A stretch of DNA of 64,000 bases from Mycolicibacterium lutetiense (GTDB lineage Bacteria; Actinomycetota; Actinomycetes; Mycobacteriales; Mycobacteriaceae), in contig NZ_JAGIOP010000002.1 in the NCBI RefSeq assembly GCF_017876775.1, positions 434,001 to 498,000 on the forward strand, in the 5' to 3' direction. This document shows positions 26,400-37,956 of this stretch, in pieces. Made by a program: the position numbers and the translations under genes. Within the stretch, counting starts at the first letter, position 1. Each line of letters opens with the position of its first letter. The notes under the pieces were generated by a model that saw only the letters and a list, made by a program, of their open reading frames with translations, ran no database searches and was not told the origin of the DNA.

Positions 26400-26696
26400 G
26401 TGCCGAAACCGTTCCCTGCTGAGTTCCGTGCTGACGTGATCGCCGTGGCCCGCAAGGGTGAGGCGCCGATGCGCCAGATCGCGAAGGACTTCGGGATCTC
26501 GGAGGCCTGCTTGCACCGCTGGCTCAAGATTGCTGATCGTGAGGACTGTGTCGACCGGCCCGCGTCTGCGGCAACCCCTGATGACGTAGCCGCCCAACTG
26601 CGTGAAGCGCACAAGCGAATCAAGCTCCTCGAGCAGGAAGCCGAAGTGATGCGCCGCGCGGTGGGCTACCTCTCCCGGGATGCCAACCCAAAATGA
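26400..26696 (+). CDS. IS3-family transposase OrfA
   Basis: DNA-binding subunit of 98 aa with a helix-turn-helix (MRQIAKDFGISEACLHRWLK) and a leucine-zipper-like C-terminus (LREAHKRIKLLEQEAEVMRRA). It starts at GTG 26400, and its stop overlaps the orfB start (ATGA). It acts with OrfB to bind the element's ends. Confidence 0.85.
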   Translation: MPKPFPAEFRADVIAVARKGEAPMRQIAKDFGISEACLHRWLKIADREDCVDRPASAATPDDVAAQLREAHKRIKLLEQEAEVMRRAVGYLSRDANPK

Positions 26697-27559
26697 TGTA
26701 CCCGCTGGTCCTCGACCTTGCCGATGACGGTGTGCCCGTCACGGTGACCTGCCGGGTCCTTGGCTTCTCCACCCAGGCGTTCTACAAGTGGCGTAAAGCA
26801 CCTCTGTCCCAGCGAGATTGGGATGACGCGCACCTGATCAACGCCGCGCGCGATATCCACGCCGATGACCCCGCCTTCGGGTACCGGTTCATCGCCGACG
26901 AACTGCCCGGTCGCGGGATTACCGCCGGCGAAAACCGGGTTGCACGGCTGTGCTCCCAGGAGCGCATCTGGTCAGTCTTCGCCAAGAAACGTGGACTGAA
27001 CCGTCGATCCGGCCCGCCAGTTCATGACGACCTCGTAGAGCGTCTGTTCAGCGCCGAGGCCGCCAACCAGGTGTGGCTGACCGACATCACCGAGCACCAC
27101 ACCGATGAAGGCAAGCTCTACCTCTGCGCCATCAAAGACGTCTATTCCAACCGGATTGTGGGCTACTCGATCGACTCACGGATGAAGTCCTCCCTGGCGG
27201 TGGCAGCCCTGGAACATGCGGTGGCGCTGCGCTCACCTGTTGCGACGATCGTTCATTCCGACAGGGGCAGTCAATTCAGGTCACGAAAATTCGTTCAAGC
27301 GCTGTCGCATAACGGATTACATGGATCGATGGGCCGCGTCGGTGCATGCGGGGACAACGCCGCCATGGAGTCGTTTTTCGCCCTTCTGCAGCGCAACGTT
27401 CTTGACCGGCGACGCTGGGCTACCCGAGCCGAACTGCGCCTGGCGATCGTGGCTTGGATCGAGCGGACCTACCACCGACGCCGCCGCCAACGGGCCCTCG
27501 GCAGGCTCACCCCGATAGAGTTCGAACTGCTCCACACACCAGTCGCAACCGCGGCCTGA
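26693..27559 (+). CDS. IS3-family transposase OrfB
   Basis: Catalytic integrase-type subunit of 288 aa with an HTH_21 region (AFGYRFIADEL) and rve core. The DDE residues are in WLTDITEH, VHSDRGSQF and AAMESFFALLQ. The orfA and orfB frames overlap by 4 bases at ATGA, so OrfB may be made by coupling rather than only by frameshifting. The gene appears intact and the element could be active. Confidence 0.88.
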   Translation: MMYPLVLDLADDGVPVTVTCRVLGFSTQAFYKWRKAPLSQRDWDDAHLINAARDIHADDPAFGYRFIADELPGRGITAGENRVARLCSQERIWSVFAKKRGLNRRSGPPVHDDLVERLFSAEAANQVWLTDITEHHTDEGKLYLCAIKDVYSNRIVGYSIDSRMKSSLAVAALEHAVALRSPVATIVHSDRGSQFRSRKFVQALSHNGLHGSMGRVGACGDNAAMESFFALLQRNVLDRRRWATRAELRLAIVAWIERTYHRRRRQRALGRLTPIEFELLHTPVATAA

Positions 27560-27599
27560 AATTCACACCCCCCGAGTCAACTGAACTCGAGGCAGTCCC

Positions 27600-27797
27600 A
27601 AATGCCTGATCCGCATACCGCGCAGATCTTCGTCAACAACCTGCGAGGGCGTAAAGTCATCACGAGCATGGCCGGTCAGTTTGGAAATGTTATCAAAGTC
27701 AGACCACCCCTGACTTTCGATCAATCTGACGTCGATCGATTTCTGACTGAATTCGATTACGTTGCACGCCAACTCGCTGCAGGCGACCGAGTCGGTG
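27600..27797 (+). pseudogene. Class III aminotransferase, C-terminal fragment part 1
   Basis: This resumes the aminotransferase near its C-terminus: TAQIFVNNLRGRKVITSMAG and NVIKVRPPLTFDQSDVDRFL are the conserved small-domain strand and Arg-containing motif of class III enzymes. It is cut at 27,797 by the IS21-family element. The frame continues exactly after the element when one copy of the 6-bp duplication is removed. Confidence 0.8.
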
Positions 27798-27956
27798 TGT
27801 CGCCTGCCAGGAGCATGGGACCAGCGTGAGCTGATTTTGCCAGGGTGATGGGACCACCTGGATTGCCAGTTATGGGACCACCGGCGCGTCGCGTCGGTGG
27901 TCTCTTCATCTGTTCGTTTGATCGCCGTGACGGTCCAAGTCACGGAGGCGGCGGGC

Positions 27957-29582
27957 ATGGCTTTTCGGGAGGTCAGTGTGAACGAGATCAGGGAAGTGCT
28001 GCGGGTGTGGCTGGGGGTCGCCGGGTTACCGGCACCGGGTTACCGCACGATCGCCGCGCATTGCGGCGTGGACCGCAAAACGGTGCGTCGCTACGTCGAG
28101 GCCGCGCAAGCGGCTGGTTTGCGTCGTAGCGACAGCGTCGAGGGTGTCGATGACGGGTTGATCGGGGTGGTCGCCGACGCGGTGCGCCCAGTGCGACCGG
28201 ATGGCCACGGCGCGGCGTGGGAACAGTTGGCGGGGTTCGAGGAGCAGATCACCGCGTGGGTGGCCGGCGACGGTGATCAGCGGCCGTTGACGATCACCAA
28301 GATCCACACCCTGCTGGCCCGCCAAGGCGTCATGGTTCCGTATCGGACGTTGAACCGATTCGCCGGTGAGCGTTGTGGTTTCGGCCGCAAGGACACCACG
28401 GTACGGGTCAGCGATGGGGATCCTGGGGTGGAATGCCAGATCGATTTCGGCTACCTCGGGATGCTCACCGATGCCGCCGATGGGCGGCGCCGCAAGGTGC
28501 ACGCGTTGATCTTCACCGCCGTCTACTCCCGGCACGTGTTCGTGTGGTTGTCCTATTCGCAGACCTTAGCGGCGGTGATCGCCGGATGTCAGGCAGCGTG
28601 GGAGTTCTTCGGCGGCGTGTTCGCGGTGCTGATCCCGGACAACTTGACACCGGTGATCACCGCCGCGGATGCCATCAATCCTCGGTTCTCCCAGGGGTGG
28701 CTCGACTACGCCAGCCATGTCGGATTCCTCACCGACCCGGCCCGGGTGCGATCCCCCAAGGACAAACCGCGGGTGGAACGGGCGGTGCAGTACGTGCGCG
28801 GAAACTTCTGGGACGGTGAAACATTCACCAGCCTCGATCAGGCGCAGCAGGCCGCGACCGCATGGTGTGCGGGTACTGCCGGTACCCGCATTCACGGCAG
28901 CACCTGTGCACGTCCCCTGGAGGTGTTCACCTCCGCCGAGCAGGCCCTGCTGCTGCCGGTACCGGGTGCCTACGACGTGCCGGTGTTCAAGGCGGTCAAG
29001 GTGCACCGCGACTTCCACGCCGAAGTCGGCAAAGCGCTGTACTCGTTGCCCGAGCAATGGATCGGCATCACGTTGGACGTTCGTGCCGACAGTGAGCTGG
29101 TGAAGTTCTATCACCGCGGCAAGCTGGTGAAAGTCCATCCCCGCCAGCCGCCGGGCGGCCGCAGCACCGACCGAAATGACCTGCCCGAACACAAAGCCGT
29201 CTACGCGTTGCGGGACCTCGAGGCGTTGATCGCCACCTGCTCCGCACACGGCCCCAACATTGGGATCTACGCCGAACGCATCCTCGATGATCCGCTGCCC
29301 TGGACCCGGATGCGCACCGTCTACCGACTCCAAGGCCTCGTGCGCCGCTACGGCGCCGAGCGCGTCGAGCAAGCATGTTCGCTCTCGTTGGACCTCGATG
29401 TCGTCTCGGTCAACAAGATCGCCTCCATGCTGGAGCGCGGCACCGACGCCACCACCCCGGAACTGCCGCGAGCAGTCGGACACGATGCCACTCGGTTCAC
29501 CCGCAGTCCAATCGAATTCAGAACCATCACAACATCATTGACCGTCGTCATCGACGAGCCGACAACCCCGGAGACCTGCTGA
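27957..29582 (+). CDS. istA: IS21-family transposase IstA
   Basis: Transposase of 541 aa with an N-terminal helix-turn-helix (GYRTIAAHCGVDRKTVRRYVEAA) and an rve catalytic core with Asp in VECQIDFGYLG, Asp in VLIPDNLTPVI and Glu in KPRVERAVQYVRG. ATG 27957 follows GGAGGCGG; an upstream GTG gives a longer frame without support. It is one base apart from istB. Confidence 0.9.
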   Translation: MAFREVSVNEIREVLRVWLGVAGLPAPGYRTIAAHCGVDRKTVRRYVEAAQAAGLRRSDSVEGVDDGLIGVVADAVRPVRPDGHGAAWEQLAGFEEQITAWVAGDGDQRPLTITKIHTLLARQGVMVPYRTLNRFAGERCGFGRKDTTVRVSDGDPGVECQIDFGYLGMLTDAADGRRRKVHALIFTAVYSRHVFVWLSYSQTLAAVIAGCQAAWEFFGGVFAVLIPDNLTPVITAADAINPRFSQGWLDYASHVGFLTDPARVRSPKDKPRVERAVQYVRGNFWDGETFTSLDQAQQAATAWCAGTAGTRIHGSTCARPLEVFTSAEQALLLPVPGAYDVPVFKAVKVHRDFHAEVGKALYSLPEQWIGITLDVRADSELVKFYHRGKLVKVHPRQPPGGRSTDRNDLPEHKAVYALRDLEALIATCSAHGPNIGIYAERILDDPLPWTRMRTVYRLQGLVRRYGAERVEQACSLSLDLDVVSVNKIASMLERGTDATTPELPRAVGHDATRFTRSPIEFRTITTSLTVVIDEPTTPETC

Positions 29583-29583
29583 C

Positions 29584-30381
29584 ATGACCAACCATCGTGC
29601 ACCTGCCGACCCCGTCGGCGCGGACCTGACCCGACTGCTCAAAGCGCTCAAGCTCGGCGCCCTTGCCGACACCCTGCCCGAACGGGCCGCGTTGGCCCGC
29701 CAGCACAAACTGAGCCACATCGGGTTCCTCGAAACACTGCTCGCCGACGAGGTGTCCCGACGCGAATCCCGTTCAGCCGGATTGCGATCATCCAAGGCCG
29801 GACTCGATCCGACGATGCGGTTCGACTCCTGGACTGCACAGGACGACCTACGCTATGACCGCACCCTGCTCGGCGACCTGACCTCGCTACGATTCCTTGA
29901 CGCCGGACAGTCCGCGATCATCCTCGGGCCCGTCGGCGTGGGCAAGACACATCTAGCAACAGCACTGGGGCACATGGCGATTCGTCGCCGCCATAGCGTT
30001 CTGTTCGCCCGATCCGACAAACTGTTCACCCGGCTGCGCGCCGCCCGCCTGGACAACACCGTCGACGCCGAGATCCGCCGGCTGGCCACCATCGACGTCC
30101 TCATCATCGACGACTTCGCGCTGCGGCCCCTCGGCGCCACCGAAACCAGCGACTTCTACGAAATCGTCGTCGAACGCCACCGCGCCAAGACGACCATCGT
30201 GACTTCCAACCGTGAACCCTCCGAATGGCTGACCATGACCGCCGACACGCTGCTGGCCCAATCAGCGATCGACCGACTCACCGCCACCGCTCACACCCTC
30301 GTCATCGAAGGACCGTCCTACCGCCAACGCAACCGCCCCGGCCCGCTTGACCCAGACCAAGGTGACGAGCATCCTCAATGA
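29584..30381 (+). CDS. istB: IS21-family helper ATPase IstB
   Basis: AAA+ DnaC-like ATPase of 265 aa with Walker A GPVGVGKTHLA and Walker B VLIIDDFALRPL. IstB forms decamers that bend target DNA and stimulate IstA. The gene is intact and begins one base after istA. Confidence 0.92.
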   Translation: MTNHRAPADPVGADLTRLLKALKLGALADTLPERAALARQHKLSHIGFLETLLADEVSRRESRSAGLRSSKAGLDPTMRFDSWTAQDDLRYDRTLLGDLTSLRFLDAGQSAIILGPVGVGKTHLATALGHMAIRRRHSVLFARSDKLFTRLRAARLDNTVDAEIRRLATIDVLIIDDFALRPLGATETSDFYEIVVERHRAKTTIVTSNREPSEWLTMTADTLLAQSAIDRLTATAHTLVIEGPSYRQRNRPGPLDPDQGDEHPQ

Positions 30382-30448
30382 CGCGCCACGGTGGTCCCAT
30401 CCTCCTGGCAATCAGGTGGCCCCATCACCCTGGCAAGCGACATCGGTG

Positions 30449-30579
30449 CAAGCTCAGCGCGGCGCGCGCCGGCCGTTGCATCGGCGATTCCTTCCACCCA
30501 CGGTTATCAGCGCGAAGATCTGCGACGGATGGTCAAAGAGGAGCTGCGACAAGTGATCGAGAGCGGCAACCAGAACTGA
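30449..30579 (+). pseudogene. Class III aminotransferase, C-terminal fragment part 2
   Basis: The last 43 codons of the aminotransferase frame, running ASSARRAPAVASAIPS to VIESGNQN and stop 30,577-30,579. Joining it to the piece ending at 27,797 restores one frame of 111 codons including the stop. The tail is likely a host-specific extension beyond the conserved domain. Confidence 0.7.
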
Positions 30580-30982
30580 TCGGCACCATTCCGCTGCGGC
30601 TGCCCCGACTAATTTCGGTATCGTCACTGCCGACTGTAGGAGGGTACGCAGAGTTGAGGGTGGGTGCGCAACGCACCAGAGCAGGAAAACGGTGGCCGCG
30701 GCCCCCGCAGAAGGTGTTGGGATCTACGAGACCTTGCCTGCTGGTACCCGGATGATCTAACCGCCATTGCGCAGCGTGTCTGGTGCTGCCGTGAGCTAAA
30801 CGGCTGGGCAAGTGCGCCGATTTGCGTTTAGCCGTACACCGATCAAAAGCACCCAACCCTGTATGCGCCCGTCCGGATTCTCAGGCCATCACCATGTGGT
30901 CGTTCGTGGCTAGATGGGTCTCTGTGCGCACCTACTTCGACCCCCCGATGTGGTGCTAGGTCGGCCGGGGCACGGCAACGAG
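30580..30982. other. Intergenic stretch, no gene seen
   Basis: About 400 bases between the broken aminotransferase gene and the 3' end of icd (convergent). No supported gene or clear hairpin. Confidence 0.4.
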
Positions 30983-32203
30983 TTAGCTCGCGAGCTTCTT
31001 TTTGAGGTTGTCGGCGATCGCAGTAAGAAACTGATCGCTGGTCAGCCACGGTGTATCGGGTCCGATCAATACCGCTAGATCCTTTGTCATTTGGCCAGTT
31101 TCGACGGTACTGATGACCGCCCCCTCCAGCGTTTCGGCGAACGCGATGACCTCCGGGGTGTTGTCGAGCTTTCCGCGATGCTGCAGGCCTCGGGTCCACG
31201 CGAAGATCGATGCGATTGGATTGGTAGAGACCTGTTTGCCCTGCTGATACTGGCGGTAGTGGCGGGTTACGGTGCCATGGGCGGCTTCGGCCTCCATGGT
31301 CTTGCCGTCTGGTGTCATCAATACAGACGTCATCAGGCCCAGCGAGCCATAGCCCTGGGCCACCGTGTCCGATTGGACGTCGCCGTCGTAGTTTTTGCAT
31401 GCCCACACGTAGCCGCCCTCCCATTTCAGGCAGGAAGCCACCATGTCGTCGATCAGCCGGTGCTCATAGGTGAGCCCTTTGGCGTCGAACTGTTCGCGGT
31501 ACTCGTCGGTGAAGATGCGCTCGAACTCGTCCTTGAACATCCCGTCGTAGCCTTTGAGGATGGTGTTCTTTGTCGACAGGAACACCGGATAGTTCTGCTG
31601 CAGAGCGTAGTTGAACGAGGAGCGCGCAAAGTCCTGGATGGACTTGCGGAAGTTGTACATGCCCATGATGACGCCGCCGTCTTCGGGGATCTTGACGACG
31701 TCGTGCACCTGCGGCTCGCTGCCGTCATCTGGAGTGAAGGTGACCGTGAAGGTGCCGGGCTTGTCGACCTTGGTGTTGAAGGCACGATACTGGTCGCCGA
31801 AGGCGTGGCGGCCGATGATGATCGGTTTGGTCCACCCGGGAACCAGTCGTGGCACATTATCGATCACAATGGGAGCACGGAAAATGGTGCCGCCCAGAAT
31901 GTTTCGGATCGTGCCGTTGGGTGACAGCCACATCTGTTTGAGGTTGAACTCTTTGACGCGGGCCTCGTCGGGGGTGATGGTCGCGCACTTCACGCCGACC
32001 CCGTGGTGCTTGATGGCTTCGGCGGCGTCGATGGTGACTTGATCGTCGGTGGCGTCGCGGTGCTCGATGCCCAAGTCGTAGTAGTCCAGGTCGATGTCGA
32101 GATTCGGCAGGATCAGCTGCTCTTTGATCATCTTCCAGATGATTCGGGTCATCTCGTCGCCATCGAGCTCGGCGACCTTACCTACGACTTTGATCTTGGG
32201 CAT
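30983..32203 (-). CDS. icd: NADP-dependent isocitrate dehydrogenase (Icd1 type)
   Basis: TCA-cycle enzyme of 406 aa that converts isocitrate to 2-oxoglutarate with NADPH. The eukaryote-like dimeric class is clear: [21 protein letters not shown], the [10 protein letters not shown] and LSPNGTIRN substrate motifs, [11 protein letters not shown], and [11 protein letters not shown] with [12 protein letters not shown] for NADP. ATG 32203 follows AAGGAGG; the open frame continues upstream without similarity. It is codirectional with the FadA5-like thiolase 200 bases upstream. It is a second copy type to be expected beside the usual chromosomal icd genes. Confidence 0.93.
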   Translation of the reverse strand: MPKIKVVGKVAELDGDEMTRIIWKMIKEQLILPNLDIDLDYYDLGIEHRDATDDQVTIDAAEAIKHHGVGVKCATITPDEARVKEFNLKQMWLSPNGTIRNILGGTIFRAPIVIDNVPRLVPGWTKPIIIGRHAFGDQYRAFNTKVDKPGTFTVTFTPDDGSEPQVHDVVKIPEDGGVIMGMYNFRKSIQDFARSSFNYALQQNYPVFLSTKNTILKGYDGMFKDEFERIFTDEYREQFDAKGLTYEHRLIDDMVASCLKWEGGYVWACKNYDGDVQSDTVAQGYGSLGLMTSVLMTPDGKTMEAEAAHGTVTRHYRQYQQGKQVSTNPIASIFAWTRGLQHRGKLDNTPEVIAFAETLEGAVISTVETGQMTKDLAVLIGPDTPWLTSDQFLTAIADNLKKKLAS

Positions 32204-32403
32204 GCGGGTGTGGATCCTCCTTGCAGTGAATGCCGTTTCCGGCGGGGCCGGCGGGCACCGGTTGGGCGTGTTGAGGACCTGACGGATTGACCACCTCATC
32301 GGGGCCGCCGCGGTCCGTGCGATCATCGCCCTCCTCGTCCGAGCAGGACGTGACATGGGGATGATCGGTAGCCCTCAGTCCAGTTGGGGGAGGTCGTCAT
32401 TGG

Positions 32404-34354
<1,951 letters not shown>

Positions 34355-34358
<4 letters not shown>

Positions 34359-36331
34359 ACGCCGCACCCCCGGCGGCCATCATCGACCCGCCCGACAGGC
34401 AACGACGGTCTGCGGCCGGTGCGGCGGTAGGCGGGATTGCCACCTCGTGTCTGGGTGTGGTCGGGGTCATCGCTGGCGGGGCGGCAATATTCACAGCGGT
34501 GCCGTCAGTTCATGTCGGCTGGCTGCTGCCACTATCGGGGGTCTATCTAGAGCTGGACCGGCTCGCGGGATTCTTCATCGCCCTGGTGGGCGCCGTGACC
34601 ATCCCCGTGGGGGTATATGCAATCGGCTATGCCCGCCGCGAACGGCTGGGCGCGGTCACCATGGCCGCACTGCCCGTGTTTGCGGCCGCGATGCTGCTGG
34701 TACCCGCAGCGGGGTCGGTGACCACGTTCCTGTTCGCGTGGGAACTGATGGCGGCGACCTCGCTGGTGTTGGTACTCGCCGAACACACCCGACCCCAGGT
34801 CCGGTCTGCTGCCCTGATGTATGCGGCAATGACGCAGCTGGGGTTCGGCGCCATCCTGGTCGGGTTGTTGGTGTTGTCGGCTGCCGCCGGCGGTGACCGG
34901 TTCGCCATGTTGTCGCAGGCTCCCGAAGGTGTCCGGTCGGCGGTATTTGTGTTGACGGTGGTCGGGTTCGGATCCAAGTCCGGTCTGCTGCCGCTGCATG
35001 CCTGGCTCGCCCGCGCACACCCGGAGGCCCCCAGCCCGGTGTCGGCCCTGATGAGCGCGGCGATGGTCAACCTCGGCATATACGGCATCGTGCGGTTCGA
35101 TCTTCAGCTGCTGGGCCCCGGCCCACGGTGGTGGGGTGTGGTGCTACTGGTGCTCGGCGCCTGCTCGGCGGTCTATGGAGTGCTGCAGGCCACCGTGGCC
35201 ACCGATCTCAAACGGCTGCTGGCCTTCTCAACCACCGAGAACATGGGGTTGATCGCGGTCGCACTGGGCAGCGCGACCTTATTCGCCGCCGCCGGGGCAC
35301 AGGAGCCGGCGACGGTGGCAATGGCCGCAGCACTACTGCATCTCACCGCGCACTCGGCGTTCAAGGCCCTGGCATTTATGGGAGCCGGGTCAGTGCTCGC
35401 CGCCACCGGGCTGCGTGATCTGGACCGCCTCGGCGGACTGGCCCGAGTGATGCCGGGCACCACACTGTTGTTCGGGCTGGCCGCCCTCGGTGCGGCCGGG
35501 TTGCCGCTGGGCGCGGGGTTTGTCAGTGAGTGGCTGCTCATCCAGTCGTTGATACATGCCGGGTCCGGGCACGACACACTGCTGGCGTTGGCGGGGCCTC
35601 TGGCCGTGGGCGCGGTGGCACTCACCACCGGGCTGGGTGTGGCCGCCATGGTCAAGGCATTCGGCATCGGGTTTCTGGCGCGGCCGCGATCACCGGGTGC
35701 GCGGGCCGCGCGAGAAGCGCCGCCCAGCATGCTGGTGGGGATGACCGTCGCCGCCGCGGCATGCCTGGTGCTGGCTTTCGCCCCGTTCGTGACCGCACCG
35801 GTACTGGCGCGGGTTCTCGATGAGCTGCCGGCCGCCGCGGCCGTGGGATTCACCGATTTCGGCGCGGTGGTGCGGTTGCCCGGCCTGGGCAGCTCGGTCG
35901 CGCCCGGGATGATCGCCGCGGCGTTGGTGATTGCGGTGGCCTCCGCGGTCGGAGTGTCAGGATGGCGCTCACAGCGACGCCCAGCCCCGGCGGTGCTGCC
36001 GCTGTGGGCGTGCGGCGCCGAGGCGCTCACCGCCCGAATGCAGTACACGGCAACCTCGTTCGCCGAGCCGCTGCAGCGCGTCTTCGACAATGTGCTGCGC
36101 CCCGATACTGACGTCGAAGTCACCCATGCCACCGAATCGCGCTACATGGTCGAGGCCGTCACGTATCGGGCGCGGATCACCGACGCCATCGAAACCCGGC
36201 TCTACACTCCGGTGATCGCAGTGGTGCGGGCACTGGCCGAGGTGGTGCGCCGTGCGCATACCGGCAGCGTGCACCTCTACCTTGCTTTGGGCGCTCTCGG
36301 CGTACTGGTCGTTGTGGTGGTGGCGCGATGA
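34355..36331 (+). CDS. HyfB/HycC-like proton-pumping membrane subunit
   Basis: Antiporter-like membrane subunit of 658 aa from GTG 34355, which overlaps the previous stop (GTGA). About 14-16 hydrophobic helices. The Proton_antipo_M core carries FLFAWELMAATSLVLVL with its Glu, KSGLLPLHAWLARAHPEAPSPVSALMS with its Lys, and a Lys/His-bearing AHSAFKALAFMGAG. The long C-terminal part (from about 560) includes a cytoplasmic stretch, as in HyfB/HycC. Similar to Rv0083. Confidence 0.85.
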
Positions 36332-37281
36332 CAGCGATGGCCTTCGTCGCCGGCGCCGCGCAATTGGTGACCGTCATGGCGGGCGCTCCCCTACTGGTCG
36401 GGGTGATGCGTCAGGTCCGCGCCGCGTGGGAGGGCCGTGCCGGTGCAGGTGTCGGACAGCCGTGGCGCGATCTACGCAAACAACTTGGCAAGCAACAGAT
36501 CACACCGCAAGGCACCACCGTCGTGTTCGCCGCCGCACCGGCCGTCCTGGCCGGCACAACGCTGCTTATCGCTGCGGTCATTCCGATCGTAGCCACCGGA
36601 TCCCCGCTGGACCCGGCTGCGGATCTGTTCGCCGTGGTCGGCCTATTGTTTGTCGGCACGGTCGCATTGAGTCTCGCCGGTATCGATACCGGCACCGCGT
36701 TCGGCGGGATGGGCGCCAGCCGCGAGATCACCATCGCAGCGCTGGTTGAACCAACCATTCTGCTCGCAGTGTTCGCCCTGTCGATTCCTGCAGGGTCGGC
36801 GAATCTAGGTGCGCTGGTGGCCAATACACTGCAGCACCCTGGTCAGGTCGCGTCGCTGACCGGTCTGCTGGCGTTCGTGGCATTGGCGGTGGTGATTCTC
36901 GCCGAGACCGGCCGGTTGCCGGTGGACAACCCGGCGACCCATTTGGAGCTGACCATGGTGCACGAGGCGATGGTGCTCGAATACTCCGGGCCACGGCTGG
37001 CGTTGATCGAATGGGCCTCGGCGATGCGGTTGACGGTGCTGCTGGCCCTGGTGGCGAATCTGTTTGTGCCGTGGGGCATCGCCGAGGCAAACCCCACCGC
37101 GGTGGAGTTGCTGCTCGGAATCGGGGCCATTGCGGCCAAGGTGGTGGTGCTGGCGGTGACGCTGGCCACGATGGAGGTGTTTATCGCCAAGTTACGGCTG
37201 TTTCGGGTGCCCGAACTGTTGGCCGGGTCGTTTCTGTTGGCCCTGCTGGCGGTCACGTCGGCCAATTTCTTCACCGTGTAA
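36328..37281 (+). CDS. hycD: HycD/HyfC (NuoH-like) membrane subunit
   Basis: Protein of 317 aa with about 8 membrane helices, matching the NuoH/HycD family that anchors the Fe-S arm: PWRDLRKQLGKQQITP, MGASREITIAALVEP and ETGRLPVDNPATHLELTMVHEAM with the conserved acidic loop. ATGA overlap with the previous gene. It should form the quinone- or ion-channel interface of the complex. Confidence 0.88.
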   Translation: MTAMAFVAGAAQLVTVMAGAPLLVGVMRQVRAAWEGRAGAGVGQPWRDLRKQLGKQQITPQGTTVVFAAAPAVLAGTTLLIAAVIPIVATGSPLDPAADLFAVVGLLFVGTVALSLAGIDTGTAFGGMGASREITIAALVEPTILLAVFALSIPAGSANLGALVANTLQHPGQVASLTGLLAFVALAVVILAETGRLPVDNPATHLELTMVHEAMVLEYSGPRLALIEWASAMRLTVLLALVANLFVPWGIAEANPTAVELLLGIGAIAAKVVVLAVTLATMEVFIAKLRLFRVPELLAGSFLLALLAVTSANFFTV

Positions 37282-37293
37282 GGGGCCACATCC

Positions 37294-37956
37294 ATGACTG
37301 ACGCGATGTTTATGACCCTGATCGATCTGGCCGCCGGCGCGTTGATGTTGACGGCGGTGCTGATCGTGTGGCGTCGCGACCTGCGCGCCATCGTCGGGCT
37401 ACTGGCCGCACAAGGGGCGGCGCTGGCCACCATCGCGGCGGTGGCGGCCATCCACCACGGCGATCCGGTGCTGCTTGCCGTCGCGGTGGTGGTGGCGGGG
37501 CTGCGCGCAATCGGTCTGCCGTGGCTGCTGGCCCGTACGCTGGCCGCCGAAAATCCCGGACAGCGTGAGGCCACCCCGCTGGTCAACACCTCCAGCTCCC
37601 TGCTGATTGCCGCCGGACTCAGTGTGGCCGCATTCTCCCTTACACGTCCGGTCGTCACGCTCGACCCCACACCCATGACCCAGGCCGCACCGGCCGCGTT
37701 CGCCGTGGTGTTCATCGCACTGTTCGTGATGGCTACCCGCCGCCACGCCGTATCTCAGGCAGCCGGCTTTCTGATGCTGGACAACGGAATTGCCGCCACA
37801 GCGTTCCTGCTGACCCTCAGTGTGCCGTTGATCGTCGAACTCGGAGCCTCGCTGGACGTGCTGTTCGCCGTCATCGTCATCGGGGTCCTGACAGGTCAGT
37901 TGCGCCGCGCGTTCGGCGGCGCCGATCTCGACCAACTACAGGAGCTGCGCGACTGA
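37294..37956 (+). CDS. hycP: HyfE/HycP-like membrane subunit
   Basis: Protein of 220 aa with about six or seven hydrophobic helices and almost no charged loops, resembling HyfE/NuoK-type subunits (Rv0085/HycP counterpart). It ends one base into the next start (ATGATG at 37,956). The helix 3-4 Glu region of NuoK is not clearly seen. Role: small membrane subunit between HycD and the antiporter-like subunits. Confidence 0.75.
   Translation: MTDAMFMTLIDLAAGALMLTAVLIVWRRDLRAIVGLLAAQGAALATIAAVAAIHHGDPVLLAVAVVVAGLRAIGLPWLLARTLAAENPGQREATPLVNTSSSLLIAAGLSVAAFSLTRPVVTLDPTPMTQAAPAAFAVVFIALFVMATRRHAVSQAAGFLMLDNGIAATAFLLTLSVPLIVELGASLDVLFAVIVIGVLTGQLRRAFGGADLDQLQELRD

Larger units (their letters stand above)
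26333..27599 (+). mobile_element. IS3-family insertion sequence
   Basis: Imperfect terminal inverted repeats start GGGACTGCC at 26,333 and end in its complement at 27,599, with about 19 of 25 inner positions matching (both include GTTGACTC). Two genes, orfA and orfB, fill it. The flanks do not show a 3-bp target duplication (TAG against AAT), and host sequence between the flanks is missing, so an adjacent deletion accompanied or followed insertion. Confidence 0.8.
27798..30442 (+). mobile_element. IS21-family insertion sequence
   Basis: Complete element of 2,645 bp. Terminal repeats begin TGTCGCCTGCCAGG on the left and, read inward, TGTCGCTTGCCAGG on the right. TCGGTG occurs directly outside both ends (27,792-27,797 and 30,443-30,448), a 6-bp target duplication. 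Further internal copies of the GCCAGG..ATGGGACCA end repeat lie on both sides, as expected of IstA multiple binding sites. It contains istA and istB. Confidence 0.93.
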
